This document shows positions 34,001 to 47,858 of a DNA stretch of 64,000 nucleotides, in pieces. The notes beneath the pieces were generated by a model. It saw only the letters and a program-made list of their open reading frames with translations, did not search any database and had not been told where the DNA came from. The stretch is from Phlebiopsis flavidoalba. Its lineage: Eukaryota > Basidiomycota > Agaricomycetes > Polyporales > Phanerochaetaceae. The stretch's first letter is position 1, and each line of letters begins with the position of its first letter. The stretch covers positions 310,001 to 374,000 of the forward strand of contig JAOCPU010000009.1 in assembly GCA_035772785.1 (NCBI GenBank), written 5' to 3'. Made by a program: the position numbers and the translations under genes.

Positions 34001-37000
34001 CAGAGCCGTCATTCCACATTTGTACGCGTTTCTGCCGCTGGACTGTGCAGCGACGAACGACTATCCTCGTTGGACGGTTTGCTCAAGTATTTGCGTAAAC
34101 CGTGAATGGCGGCAATGAGTTGCGGGTTTCGATATCGTAGATCATATGTGCCGGTTCCACAAAACTGCCTAACGCTTCGAAGCATCAGCAGACCGGCACA
34201 CACAAGCAAATGGAATGCACTCACTTGTCTCCGCAAGAGCATTCACACACTCTTGAATTGACGGCTAGCGCATGATGTGAAATAGAGCATATGCCGACGA
34301 TAGATCACGGCTAACCTTTTCGTTGTGTTGACATGCGAACACTTTCTTCATGAACTCCGGTGCAAGGGTAGGATCTGAACGAAATCATCAGTATTAGATA
34401 ACCACCGGATATCTTAATACCTACCGCCACCCCCCCCCCCCCACGGTGTACTTGGCTGCAGGATTGTTGTAAATATATTGAAGACAGACACAACAACCGA
34501 CGTACCAAAACGCCGAGGTATTCAGGGTCCAGAGAGCTCCCTTCATGCGATCGTCATCGACACCTGGTTCCAAAGCGGAATACAGCACAGGCAAAGTACG
34601 GCGACGCAGACCATCGTACGTCTATCATTCACTGTCAGACGATGACTAAAGCAAGCATTCATTAGCTTACGTTACTGAGAGAGTCCAGCAACGACTGGCT
34701 CGATCTACACGGGCGCGAGTTGTGAGGTTTAGAGGATTGTGCTCCTGTTAATGATGATGATACGTACCCTCTGACCGTGGCATAGTGCCACAGACACCAC
34801 TCTGTGACTTCGTCAATGAGCTTGTCTTCTAGCGAACCTCGTCTCCGCTCTACACTGTTCCAGCGCAATCGGGCGGCATGATACAATCTAGTAACGTTAG
34901 CACATATTCGCAAAGTGAGCGGAATGTAGTTACCTTGCACGACGTATGAGCACGGCTCGTGGCCCACACCTTCTGGTTCGCATATTGACGAACGAGGTTC
35001 AATTCGTTGTGATAGCGGTCTAACTGCATTATATAATCGTAAACGTATAGCTTAAGGGCCGTCAGCAAAAGTAAAAATACTATCAGAAGGAAAAGACGAA
35101 CTTGTCTATGCTGTCACCATAGTCCAGCATATAACGTTCCGGATTGAGCGTATCTAACGAAACACTGTTACAAACTATGCGGCGTAGCATAGCATTATCG
35201 TCACTCACCAACATATGAACTGCATCCAGGACGTTCTCTTCACTCTGTGAGCGCATCGACACCGAAGCTTTGTGGAGCATTGTGCTCAAAGCGGTGTTTC
35301 AACGACGTGATATATTGGTGCCTAGGGTCTCGTGGGTCTGCCAGTGCGAAGCCCGCGCACAAAGGGTCCACCCGAGGCTACCCATCTCCGGTGTTTCATC
35401 CTAAGCATGGTTAAGGAAGTTATAACGTTCCATCTAAGATGCCAAACTCACAAGATATCCGAAGTCTGGACGGCCGCTGCCACTTCATCCGGCGTGATGT
35501 ACTCCTTGACAAGCGTGGGAATTCCTGCAAAAGCGTTGCGGACCAGACTCAAGTGTCTGCGATTGCATTAGTGTATGAGTTAGGGCAGGATTTTCGCAAG
35601 TTACAAACTGCAGAAGTCGTTCCGCCACACAGCATCACGGGTCACCCCTGCGATGATGAACCTATCAAATCATGATCGGACGCGGAGTACGTTTGAGCTT
35701 TACCAGGCTCAAGAAGACCTTCTAGAGTGGTCACAGTGGGTTCGATGAGTTCCCGGAATATCTGAAGTGCGAACTCTATCTCATCGTCGTCTGGGACATG
35801 CCAGCTTTGGCTACGGGAGTGGTAAGTACACGAAAATACAATCCGAAAGAAACACCGCACCTTGACATCACCGGGTGGGTATAGACGACCCCACTGTTGA
35901 TGATGAGTAGACTGGAATTCTAGGTAGTCGAAATGAGCGACTCGGTTTTGACCTATCAATATATGACGCACCTTCGCTTTCCCACTCATCAAGGTTCGCG
36001 AACTTGTTCTCTAGCGGGTAAGTGTACGTGAGCGTCAGAAGAGTGCTAGACAGGAGCTTTCCAGTCGAAGAGAAGCCCCGTTTGGAAAGGGTCTTTTTGT
36101 GCAGATATTTCAGCAAGTCCAACAAGCTCTTGCTTATACTTCAGGGCCTATGGCGAGAACAGTCAGTACGCTCCAAGAAGTGCGACTTCCTAACGTACAG
36201 CTTTGCCGTCACACTCGGTAAAAATGGTGAGTAAAACAGTTGGGATATGACGACGGCGCGCACTCACTTGTACATTGAACCTCGAAGGATGGCTAAATCT
36301 TGTCAAATGTTAAACCAATCAAGATCATGTAAAAGCGGCGGCATATAGGATTGAACTTACTCCAGTGAAGGCTGGCGTCAGACGCGGAGGAGGAAAGGGA
36401 ATTCAGAGACGTCGTGCGCAAGGAACTCGCGCCGTGCTCTAGTTCTGTACGAATGTTTCTCCGCGCAGTATGGCAGGAACGTTTGCAAGCGTCTTCTCGG
36501 GGTTTGCGTTCGCTACACACTCTACAAGCTGGTGGGATTCGCGGACAGCGTTAGCGCGGACGTTGTTTTTAGCGTAGTCGAACACCATATTCAACACCAA
36601 TATCAGTAGAGCGGGTCGGACAGATGCACGCATATTTGGCTGAACGCGCCACAGACGGAGTCCACAAGGTTTACTGTACTCCCGTGAGTGGTGACTCTAT
36701 ATGTGCTGGGACCACCAAACACACCTTCTGTTTGGCCACCCGCGTTTCCCGTTCGCGCCTTCCTCCGGTAAGTTCTCAAAGAGCAGAATCACTCTCCTCA
36801 AGAATGCCGCAATCCAGTCGGCAAACTGGGTATAGACATACTAACCACAAGAGCATCCTCGTCCTCCTTCGAGGTAATGCTCTTCCTCGGCGAACGAGAT
36901 TCTGTCGGGCAAGTTTTAACGTTCACATTTGCGTGGGGCGCTTCCACGCCAGTGTCCATGTCGATGGGTTTCGACGCCTCCATTGCTGGAAGCTCTCCGA

Positions 37001-39530
37001 ACTTGATATATTGGGCGACCTCGACGAGGAACGCGGTTGTACCAGAACTGATTGATGACTCGTGAGCACTATAGTCCATGCAGAGAGACATAGAAAGTGT
37101 ACCGTCTTCAGCGGGTCGTTCTACATTGATTATGAGTACACACTCGCCGCATTATGAGCACACAATAAACGTACCAGATCAATTCCCGAAGAAGCAATTC
37201 CAGTATAGGCAACAGATGTTTTCGCGCCGGGATAGTAGACGTGCCGAGCACACCATCGCGGGGAGCAATGGCGCCCAGAGCCTATGAATGACTGCAATGG
37301 TGCGTTGCGTCTGGAAGTAATTAGAATGAATTGCTTGTTTCTCACTATCTAAAACCCACCTCGACGAGAGATTCAAGCGCAGGAACCGCACGCTCAAGAA
37401 TTGGGCCGAGTATAAGATCGACGGGCTCCATCAACACTCATGGACTTCAATGCACTCTGGATGTTACTGACCAGTCGATGCTGTCTTTTGTCTTGTGAAA
37501 ACGTATGGCTAGCAGGCAGTACGGTTCTCAGGGCTTTCACAAGCTCGCGTCTCATCTCACGCGTAAGTCGTCGATGCTAGAAAGAAGGGGAATGAAGTAA
37601 CTATTCGAGCGGTCAGCTGGGCATGCCATGATCACGCACCTTCGGAGTCTTGCAGTCGGGCTGCTGTATCTTCGTGCCATCCTGTTAAATATTATAGAAT
37701 ACATATGAAACAATCCAGCTATTCACTTACGCTTGTTGAAGTCGAAGACAATATACTTGACAAATGCACTCAACTATTCCCAATGATTAGCCACGTCCAT
37801 ATGGGGATTGATTAAGATTCATCTCACGTCGTTTGTCCAGCTACCGGAGTTTGAAGGATGGAAGAACCCTTCAGTCGAAGCAATGAACTTTACCAAGGGA
37901 GTCTAGGGCCTTAGAGCCAGCGAGGAAAGTCTTTGCCTTCAAATGGCCTCCTTTACCGAGAGGAGCAGACAGATAGTCTCCAAGACCACCATGTATACCG
38001 CCGTTGGCCCCAGGCAGAGGCGTGCTCGCGCCTGATACCGAAGGGGTTTGGAACGCCGGCGTCGGGGCTTGGGATCACCGGAGCGGGTATGCCATCGGTA
38101 GACATTGAATAGACTATGACACGAGCTAGGGATGCTGTACGGGGGCTTAGAGCAATGAGGCGCGTGGCAATAGCAAACGGGCATACGTTATTCTCCATGC
38201 AGGCTTCGGCAGTCTGCCCAATTCAAAACCTGCCTGGTTATCTGCGCTGGGGCCTCGTCGTAAGCGAGAGCCAGCGTCGGCCAACGGTATCTCTGGGAAG
38301 GGCTTAAGCAAATTGAAGACCAGAGCCGCCGAGAGATACAAACCCATGGAGGCCAAACACTTCGTCATGATTATGTTCCATTCCCTATCAGAGAAGATCC
38401 CGACATCCTTGTAGAGACCAGACCAGCCCCATCGGGACTCTAGGTCCCCTTTCTGCCAGTCAGGGCGGGCCCTCGTCCTCGCTCCTTTCGTCGTCCGGAA
38501 TTTCTTGGATACGCTTTGGGTCGCTGACAGGTATGATGGGTCTGCGTGCATTTCTGCAATCTTCGCAAGGAACTGCAGCATGGGCCGCTCGTCATACATA
38601 TATAGTTGAGGGACTCCCATTGACGAAAGAGCATCGGTAGGATAGGACTGGAGGGTGGGAGAGCGGCAAGAACGACACCCAGCATCAGTAGTAATTGTGC
38701 AGCCAAAGAGTTTTCTGAGAAAGCCGAGTAAATTCAGATAAATATTGGAAAAAAATTAGGGCTTTGTTAGAAACGTACGCTGAGGTCGGTGCCGTTGATA
38801 TCATGGGCACGAATACTGAGAAGTCGTCATTTCATCAATATCGCTGCGGGATGGAAGAACCGCCGCACGTTCTCTCAGCAATGTAGCCCATGTACCATGA
38901 TATTTGGCTGGACAGATATGGTTAGCTTTGCCCAGTGACCAGCGAGAGCGTAGTTCAAAACGCGTACCTAATTTCATACATTCCTCCTGGTCAAGAACAG
39001 GTCTCTTGCTGAGGATAGTAAAGATGGGGCTTCCACGGAAGTCCGTATGTCATCAATAGTCAACTTTCTTCTTCGACCTTGGTCAATGTCTGCAAGTTGT
39101 CCGCACACGTGGACACAATGTGGTAGGGCATGATCCCCGAGTAGTGCATATGTGGTAGTATGACCTATTCGCGACTCTGATCCGGCTTCTCCTTCGGAGA
39201 TCGGATACTTCAGCATGCACCAGCTGGAGGGAAGGTTCAGATACACGAGACCCTGCTAGGGTCTCAATTGAACGAGTGACGTACTATACTAGCATGCTGT
39301 CCCACTGTTGCAAACCCGGGTCATAGTCCTTTGCTTCAAAGACATTGCGTCAGCCGTAGCAGGATGAAGTCGATCCATCTCCTGCATCTTCTCGTTCGCG
39401 TCGCGACAGAGTACGGTAGCGAATCGCAGTATAGTTTGAGCTTCGCCATGTCAGAACGAGCTCGTTGTGCGCGTAACAACTGCCGATTTTGGGTTCCGGT
39501 GAGTCCGGCGTTTTTGCCGTGGTATGTCCC
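31051..39530 (-). CDS. BLM10: proteasome activator BLM10/PA200 (PSME4 homologue)
   Basis: Large HEAT-repeat protein that caps the 20S proteasome. N-terminal pieces: KTPDSPEPKIG (about 39500), KLKLYCDSLPYSV (about 39430), CLEAKDYDPG and WDSMLA with indels, then DLESRWGWSGLYKDVGIFSD with REWNIIMTKCLASMGLYLSA (about 38440-38330), DSPELLDL-like HEAT segments, and SVKPLL-type helices through 35-38 kb. MKITRFIKLRTFSHGPVDLA is at 33656, with HNPLKRRVDISDPSHEF after it. MFFNKDPRRLQPLVDYLVEE lies at 32782, DDEVVEVREMAAA at about 31600, and the family C-terminus ALVESYPYTIERWMPALLTT, KTHQDTWHEDSKKFTEDQLA, LSTLLTGSSYCE with stop at 31051-31053. More than twenty short introns and many indels are present. 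The start is uncertain (39.5-39.66 kb). A gene of about 8.5 kb fits a protein near 1,900 residues. Confidence 0.88.
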
Positions 39531-40060
39531 GCTCGGACCACGGAGGGCGTGAAATATCTTGTGAGGGAACGTGAGACGTTCGTTGGGGAGACAGGTGGTC
39601 TTGTGTTAAAAAGGAGGGAAAATGAGATGGCAAGATGAGCAATCCGGCAAGTAGACATTTGGTAGTTAGACAGGTTAGTAGGCGGTCATGAGTGAGAGCG
39701 AAGGCAGTCCCTGAAAAATAGTGAACTCCTTTGTATGAGCCCCGTGCTGGTGCGAAGTAGGGTAGCCATAGCGTCTCCGCCCGTTGTTGGGCAAGGCGGC
39801 AGAGACCGAGAGTGCGAGTTGGATGTTTGTCGAACGGCGAGCAGCTCAAAACGACGGAATGAATGGTCCATCAGAATCCAAGGATAGATATATACAATCC
39901 ACAACCGAGCACTAGAATACAACAGCAGTTCGGAATGGAAAAATGAATGATCCGTATCGTCACAATAGGCGATCGCCCGATGACTGCACAGATCGCCCAG
40001 GGTAGTGCGCCGTGCCAGCGTCTACGCGTGCGTCCCGCACACCCACTCTCATGCCGCTTC

Positions 40061-40968
40061 TCAGCAGCTCGTCAAAATCAGATCCTTCTTCCGCACGGCG
40101 TCGCCCATACCAGTGCGTCGCCTTCCTGCCTGTCGGACAGTCCCCAATGCCCTGCCGTCCCAGGAATTTTCCTCTAGTCGCTTCACTAGACTGTAATTCG
40201 CAGCTCGGTACCGTCCGTTAATACTCTCGGAAGGCCTGCAAACAAACGGAACTTTTCTCCATGTTCTATCATCCTTCTGCTGTTGATATGCAAGCTGATG
40301 GGTTGGTATCATACCTGAGTTCGAGGTCCCGGCCGGAAAACTGGGAAAGAGGGGAGGGTCAGAATCAGCTTATTATTTGAGTGGGCTTCAGGTTTGGGTA
40401 CTCGAGATAGGCGACCGGTCTCGCCCAGTCATCGTCGGTCCATGCCCTTACAGTTCTTCGTGTGTTTGTGTGGGCGCCGTCCGCATCTCCAGTGGGCCCC
40501 CCCCACCCCCGCGTCAGGATCCTCCACATTATTGCTTGCCAGAGACGTCCCAGGAACGCCCGTCGGAGGACGCCCTATCGATTTTTTTCGACAATGTTGT
40601 TTTGTTGTCTGTTCCAGTTCGTCAAGAAGTTTTCGAGCGGAAGGCCTGTGTGACACTTTTGTCCAATACGAGTGATGTGTATGTAAGGCGGTGGGGTTTG
40701 ATAATGTCATTTCGGCGTAGGGTACGGAGATGTGAGCGGCGTGTTGTTTCGCGTAGGTGAGGGAGGGAGACGCCGAGTGGGGCAAATCTGGATCCTCAGT
40801 TGGAGTGTAAAAAAAAAGAAGTTTGATACGTTTTACGACGGCCTGCTCCTCGTCTGTGGGCAAGTCAACAAATTGCGAGTTCGTCCTCGTAAAACTAACC
40901 ACTCCACCTCCCACGTCCTCGTCGTAGTTGGGGCCCCACGCTGTGCATCTTTCCCTTGCTAAACCCAA
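40061..40968 (-). CDS. possible unidentified gene upstream of BLM10
   Basis: A minus-strand frame of 179 codons (40429-40968) contains NYDEDVGGGVVSFTRTNSQF, VDLPTDEEQAVVKRIKLLFF and SARKLLDELEQTTKQHCRKK. After an apparent intron (acceptor near 40340), SGRDLELRYDTNPSA and DFDELLRSGMRVGVRDA follow in other frames down to about 40061. Amino-acid composition is plausible for a protein and the splice sites look fungal, but I recognise no family. It may equally be the 5' region of BLM10. Confidence 0.3.
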
Positions 40969-42226
40969 CGGGTGCTTCTCTAAACACCTCTTTTATCGCC
41001 CCGACATTTGCCCGACAACAGATGTACAGCGGGCAGTAGGACCCTGCATCGCTCTGAACTCATAGCCATGCGAGGGTTATTACCAGAGAGAGAGTGTGCG
41101 GCTTCAGACTAGAAGGCTGACTATGAACTAGATGCAGTTCACAGGTGCAATCTAGGACCGTGGAAAACATGCGAAAAAAGCCTATACCCAATATTCCTCG
41201 TATCTGAGCTGTTGCCTCTTTCTTCCCGGGCGCAGTGGCTGTCTCTTCACGTAGGGGTCTGTCTGGCGACCGGTCGAGGGGCGAGACATGGAGTATTCTG
41301 CGTGAGGGAGGCCCAAAATCTCTCGGCGAAGAAGAGAGTTGAATGGGTCGTCGAGAATAAAGGCCGAATGGGCCAGCGCGACTGTTCAGGATGAGAAAGT
41401 GAGACAGGGACTCGGCGGGACAGGCAATAATGCGCGCAGACCATGACGCCGCGGACCGAGCATGCGTGACCCCCGGACTGTGTGACAGCCTGTGTGACTC
41501 ACAACAGTAGGCGCCTGCGGTCTCCTATTGGCTGGTACTGGCCAGTGTTCATTCCAAGGCATTGCAATTAGCAGCCTCTTTCAAGTCCCCCGGACTTTTT
41601 CGACACACACCCGCGTACGCATCAAACCTGCCGTCTAACTATCTTTCTCGCTCAACTGGTGTATCCAGATTTGCACCGCACCCTTGCGGTCCATCCCACG
41701 AGCGCAATAACTCCAACGTGCGCGTCACAACATTACATTCCAACTCCAGCGCCTCCGCAGGACGGTCTATGGCCGACACAGAAGCACACGACCCGCCAGA
41801 GCATGTGAAGAGGCGAAGATGTAAACGGAGACAGAGTGTGAAGCATGTCAGAGTCGACCGGGGGAGCTGAGGGCATGTAAAGCCGCCTTACACCAGGGGG
41901 CAAGCAAGCCAACAAGCAGTGGGATTCAACGCCAGCCATTGCCATCTCCGGGATCTGGGCTTGGTGCCTCTACGGTGGACATGATCTGCAAAATGCCGCG
42001 TACACCGACCCGAGGTATGCATCATCCGAAAAAAAGTTCAATTTGTCAATATCCAATTAAACGGTCTTGGAGAAGAACTCGCAAGGTCTGGTGCAAGTTA
42101 TATACTCCAGTGAATCTCGAGTGTGGCCAAGGTGGCTAGTGCGATCCGTGCGTACCATAACTTGATCGACTCTCATAGCCCTTAAAAGTCCCTTGTAGAG
42201 AAACCTACCCTACAGACCACGGCTTC
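40969..42226. other. intergenic and 5' region of the long disordered gene
   Basis: No convincing gene. A frame at 41562-41870 contains MADTEAHDPPEHVKRRRCKR and could be a first exon of the following gene, but I cannot connect it. An inverted CCAAT box (ATTGG at 41527-41531) lies upstream of it. No repeats seen. Confidence 0.35.
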
Positions 42227-45200
42227 TCATTCACGGCTTGTCACTGCAAAGCTCACGGCGGATACATCACGATCATCTACCACTGGACCAGGCTGGTCTC
42301 GTCCGTCATCTACAAGTTCTACCAGTGCTACAATCCCTGGCTCAGGTCCGAATGCAAAGCCTACACCGACACCTGTACCATCTACAAGTGGTGCAGTCCC
42401 CCTGCCTACGCACACTGGAAAGATCATTCAACCTCAGCCTCGTTCTGCAGATACTCTAGTACCTCTAGTGAGAAAAGATAGCTCCGGAAAGCCGGCTTGG
42501 AGAAATCCCATCACCAGCGTGTCGACTGTTGGCAAACTTGATGATGTACAGAACGAGTTCCCGACAGCGGCTGAAGTTGCTCAAGGTAGGCACCTCACCG
42601 CGGAAAGATATAGTCCTCGGACTGTTACTCAAACTGTATCAATCCAGTCAACTCGGCGAAGCTCATCGAAAAGAAGCAAGCGGCTGAAGCTGCAGCGACT
42701 CAGAAGCAGGCCATGGCGGCTGAAGCGGATGCATTTCGCGGTGTCCATCTAGGCGTGCATCATTGGGACGAAGTAGGCACGGCTTGATTTTATTGTCGGC
42801 TCTGGGTCTGATAACAGTGAACAGGACGAGGGGGACGACAGTAACTTTTTGGACGAGGTCATTGAATTTGATGATGGGCGGCAGTACACCGTCAAGCCAG
42901 ACTCTCCGTCGCAGAAAGACCCCTCCAAACCAGGAGAATCTTCAGACAAGCACGACGTACCAGTGAGCAAAGAAGAGCGGTTTGCGGATGACATTGACAG
43001 GAGCTGGCCGAGGGGGCGGCATGTGAACGGTGCCCCAACTGACCGTGGTAGCCAACCATTGCTATCACCATCAGCGGCTTCGTCACAATCTCTACACTCT
43101 CCTCAAGATTCCTCTCGGGTTCTGTTCAACGAGCGGTCAAACAGACTGGAACCCTACTCTTCCCACGGCCAGAGTCGTTTTATGGGATCCCCAAGAGAGC
43201 CACAGCTAGCTCGTAGAGGCAGTCGCTCGGATACAGCTGGGTCACCTGTAGACTTCAGAGGTGGCCGCGACGCTCCTCCGCATACTACTGGCGTACAAGT
43301 ACTGCAGAAACCATCAGCAAACGGTCACGCTACCTCACCACTGGAAGACGGTCCTTCACGCTCGCGTGTATTTGGAGACCGCCCCGGATTTGATCCTTCG
43401 CACGATGGGAGTCGCTTTCGCGATCGAGACACGTCTAAGCGGGAGAGCCACGCTTTCGGAAACCGACCTCCACACGGGTCCGATCACAATCGTCACAATG
43501 ATCCCAGTTTACCTTCGCCGATTGGCCCTCCGGACCGTCCGCGTCGATACTCTAACATGGGGCCGCCGCCTCTGCCGCCATCAGCGCACCCAGAGGGGAG
43601 GGACTCACGACAGCTACCCCCTCATCTCTCGGGTGCGCACCCACCGCCGTCCATGTGGAGGGCGCCATCGAATAGCGAACGGTCTCGTCGACTTTCGACA
43701 GCGTCCTCTGTCAGTCATGTCAGTCAGACACCGGCATTAAGCTCAGCACCAGCACCCGCCCTTCACACCCCGGCGACTTCTCACACGGAGTTGCCCGCAG
43801 AGCAGCCGCAAACCCCTAAGACACCGGCCGTACCGATCATGGACCTGGAGGAGGCGCGGAAGGCAGCCATGCACAGCGCCGCGTGAGGGGCCAAACTTCG
43901 TAGCAGCAGGAGAAGAGGAGCGCGAGAAAGAGCGCCAGAAGAGGGCGGTAGAAAAGCGGGCTTGAGTCCTTGAAGCTAAGTTGAAGGCTGCGGAACCGCC
44001 AAGAGAAGGGCGAAACCCCCCCAAGTGTTTTACACGAGGGTACCGCGCCAGAATCTGGAGGAAGAGTAAAGGCTAGCGTCCGATGGCCTGTGTGTTTACG
44101 TAGTCTCATACTGACAATACAATTGTCCCGTTAACACTAACCAGGAGTTTTCGTCATCTGGTCTGTCGTCATTGATTGAATGATGCGGGTACGGTCGGGG
44201 TCCGTACCCCAACATGGATAGTGAGCGTTCTCATCCGCAAGGCAATTGAAAAACCGACCACCTTTGATAACTCCATCTATACCTCCAAAAACACTCTTTG
44301 GAGGGGGATCCTGCGGCAAGAGGTTCACTGGCGTCCTGCTTAACCCGAGCGTCTCGAAACATCACATCTGATGGCTCCAGCTGACTTCCACCTGACCAAT
44401 GAGAGGCTCGACTACAATGGCGAAGTAAAGAGTAGTGACCTAACCGCCCACCCACCCGCTGAAGACCCGCACCCACCTCACGCTGCGCACTCCGTGTAAA
44501 AGCGGTCGCCATCACAGTGCCTCTGCCTTGATCAGGTTGTGGAATCGCGCTTGCGATACGTCATGGTATGGACTACGCTATGAGGAGTGTGGTCTACTTT
44601 TTTATCCGAAACACGAGGAAGTTTGATAGGGAGTTACATTTCGAGCTCGTACCGATCCCTCACATGTTCGTTCTGTCTAAGGGTCCGAACCCCGCGATGT
44701 CGGAGAAAGCCCTGCACGTACGCGCAAGCAGCCAAGATTCTTTCAGGAATGGTGACCAGGATCATCCATCGCAAAACAGAGTCTCCTTATTGGCATATGT
44801 GGCCGCACGAAGCGTCTCCCAAGTCCAAAAAGTCGTGTTACGGAGAAGGACAAAGGTAGCTCCTCGAAGCCAAGAAGCATTCCTCCAGCGAGTGCGTATT
44901 CTACCGACGGTCGTGAGGAGAAACCGAAGCCCTCAAGATCTCTGCGCAACTACCTATAGCCCACGACAGCCTACCGGCGCCTAATCCTGAGACCCACAAA
45001 ACCGCCCCATGTTCCGCACGGACCGAGCACGAATTCGAAAGACCTCCTAAGGAGCTCGAGCCCCATTTCGACACTCTCGCGAAATGCGAATGTTCACCCG
45101 CCATTGTGAAGTCTTCCATACCGCATGAATTTCGTCAGTTGAGGCACCGATGTCTGGCGGCTCGAACGACAACCGCATTGGGCGCCGGGTATCAGGGAAA

Positions 45201-47469
45201 GTGCGCTGGACGGGTATGCACAAGCCTCCGCCCAATCAGAAGGTGGCTACCACCTCGCATGTGCGGCGTTCTCAGCATGCAGATATTCACGAGCACCACG
45301 ACCACTTCCGCCCCCACGAACATGAAGAGCACGAATCGGGAAGTCTTTGGCTGTCACTTGGATGCGAGCCCCCCAGGTCTCCGAAGCCAGCCTGGAATCA
45401 CTTCGCAGTGAAGCTTCCACACGAAAGTCCACTCAAAGAGACCAGGTAACCTTTCAAGAGGCTCCGCAGCTTCAACTCCTACTGCCCATGTCCGCAAGTA
45501 GACACGCTGTCGCTACAACCCTTTTCGGCAACGGCAAGAGGCTGTTCCAAATAACAGAGCTGGTTGTTCCGCGGCCGCTTCCGCTTCAAAGGGCCGACCG
45601 AGTAACAAAGGTCTGTCCTTCCCGAAACCTTCCAAGTCGAAAGTCACTCGAAGACGGCCTGGTCGGTGAACCTACCTGCGGTCAGCGCGTCGCCCCCCGA
45701 AGGTTGGTCACCAGTACGGTGCGATTCGTGTCGACCCAAGTGAGCAGCAGATGGGGTATCGGAATTGCGTAAACCCTGCCCCTTTCGCGCTTTGAAGGAG
45801 ATAAGGATCAAGAGGAATCAACAAGTCTGTTGCAATACTGTACATCGTTCTCCCCTCCAGAACCAGCTATCACCATTCCGAGTGCATCGATTCGCGTCCG
45901 TCCTACGTCACCCCACGGGTCATTCGTGTCCCCCGGTCATAGAACCAAAGCTTCTCAAGGTCCCCAACGGGAACTGGCGTGGCGTTTTCTAGCGTCGAGA
46001 CTCATCGTACGGGGGAGTCTTAATATGACACGAGCTTCATCTGCTTCTGTAAAATTTTAAGTGTTAGTAGTGAGCCTGAGGGATCAGGTCTCTTCCACAG
46101 TCAACCAAACGGGTCCGAATGCCTACACGGCCGTCGCTTGAAACGGCGACACATATTGGCGGCGCCAGTGGAACTTAGCGAGTCGTAGGTCGTTGTGTTA
46201 GATGTTGCGCGCTACATGTCCTAGTGCGCTGGTTGATGTTAATTTACTGCTGTCCAGACTATCCCGGCGTCTGCTTCAATGGACTTGTCGTGGCCACAAG
46301 CACGCGAACTCACCAAGGAAAGCGCAACAAGCGATATCACACCCGACCAACTTCGGGCTTTGTGGACCTCCAAGTCCAACGAAACCTCAAGTCCCTCCGA
46401 GAATTTGCTCGACGGCTTGGCTGATGATGTTCCGTTCACAGTACCAGATGCAAAACTGGAGCAGCCGCCAGCTACGATTGTACCTTCCGTCTCGCGAATG
46501 TCGTCACTCGACGTTGCACGGGCGTTCCAGCAAAAAAAAATAAAAAAATTGGATCAGAGTATGCATCAAACGTCTGCCGGTGGGCGACGAGCGAATGTTG
46601 GCCGTGATAGTGTAGCGTAAGCGGCTTTTCGTCTAAGCCGAGACGAGAAGCGTCTAACGCTGCTGTTGGCTGGTGGGGTGGGTCCGAGCTAGCTCCTGTG
46701 CAGGAGCGTATGCGCAGCGGCATTTCCGGACTACCTAGTCCTTTCGCCTATTCGTCATAAGATGAGACTCATCCCGTGACATGCCAAACATTTTGTGGTA
46801 TCCTCCCGGCCATGAGCACTAGCCCCGTACCGAGACCGATGAGGGCGGCTGTCGCCTTACGGGCCCACAAATTTGATTGCCGGTAACCAACCTAGCCCCC
46901 CAGGGGTCCACTCCGGGGGTAATGGTACGCGTCTGCCGTACGGGGGGTCCTCAGTTTGTATGCGTTCCTACCGTCTCCAACCCTCGGCCCTAATGCCATG
47001 TAATACCCGCCCGCCATATCCTCCGCTGCCTCCCTCACCCTCACTCTCCTCGTTCATGGTGCACGGCCAACCTAACCACCATATCATCAGCCACCTATTT
47101 ACACGCAGTGAGGTCCATGGGCGGCTGGGCTATTACAACCAACCCACCAAAGCACCATCCTCAATGGTATTGCATGGGAGATTCGGCCCACTCACGTCAA
47201 TGATGTTCGCCTGTTCCTCCGCCAGCTGCAAGCTGCCATTTATGCGCCCAGAGCCGGTGATGAGTGACTCGTCGCAAGCTATCCTTGAGTCATGGTATGC
47301 CGTGCGCCCCGTGCGCACACATATTCAGTTCGCACACTCCCGGGGGTCGGCTTCCCCACTTCGAGCCAGGCATGATGCAACAGAACAGACCAGGCGTCCG
47401 TACGGGGTCCCAACCTTCCCCCGCGTAATACCCTCCCACCGAACTCGTATGCACGTGACGTCTTGGTAG
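42227..47469 (+). CDS. long disordered Ser/Pro-rich fungal protein; function unknown
   Basis: The best continuous exon is 42849-43886. Reading order: a Ser/Thr/Pro stretch (42240-42470), AWRNPITSVSTVGKLDDVQN and EFPTAAEVAQG (about 42500-42580), FRGVHLGVHHWDE (about 42735), NFLDEVIEFDDGRQYTVKP (42840-42895), VSKEERFADDIDRSWPRGRH, then 280 residues rich in Ser, Pro, Arg and Gly. MDLEEARKAAMHSAA is next, and a charged coiled-coil-like helix (about 43840-44010). Later pieces include RSPKPAWNHFAVKLPHESP (about 45380-45420), WPQARELTKESATSDITPDQ, VSRMSSLDVARAFQQ (about 46485-46530) and a Pro/Met/Tyr-rich end (47000-47470). The layout recalls fungal PRRC2/BAT2-like scaffold proteins, but that likeness is weak. 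Both ends are estimates, and 46.6-47.5 kb could be a separate gene. Confidence 0.55.
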
Positions 47470-47858
47470 AGCGACTGTAGCGTATCCATCCAGCTGGTCT
47501 CCGTTGATTGTAGCCATTTTCTTGTGAGTCCCCTGACGCTTCAAAGTATACCCCCCGTCGCAATGTGTGTTGTCGCTATGCTAATCTCATCATACGTCTT
47601 GACCACTCGGCTCGCACAAGACGTGAGCGCGAACCCTAAATTAACCAGATGGTCTATGCCGAGTACAAATATTCTATGTTAGTCATAGGAGGTATCATTA
47701 CACGGCTAGCTGGTACGGCCTGCTCCCGCTGCCAAGTCGTCGAGACGTCGTGTGTCCAAATGATCTTGACAGACCAGACTCCTTGTATTCATCCATATAG
47801 GGCACGTTAGTGTGTAATCGGACAATGAAGGGGGGTGTAAAACGGTACGCGCTTCGGC
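47470..47858. other. intergenic region between convergent genes
   Basis: Short frames only; nothing recognisable. It separates the plus-strand disordered-protein gene from the stop of the minus-strand succinyl-CoA ligase gene at 47859. Confidence 0.4.

Noticed and set aside
31080..39500. Plus-strand open frames across the BLM10 region
   Set aside because: Shadows of the minus-strand gene; none shows a conserved segment.
41769..41990. Possible Zn2Cys6 transcription-factor domain (basic KRRRCKRR and nearby Cys)
   Set aside because: The six-Cys spacing is not met in any frame; probably a leader or first exon of the following gene.
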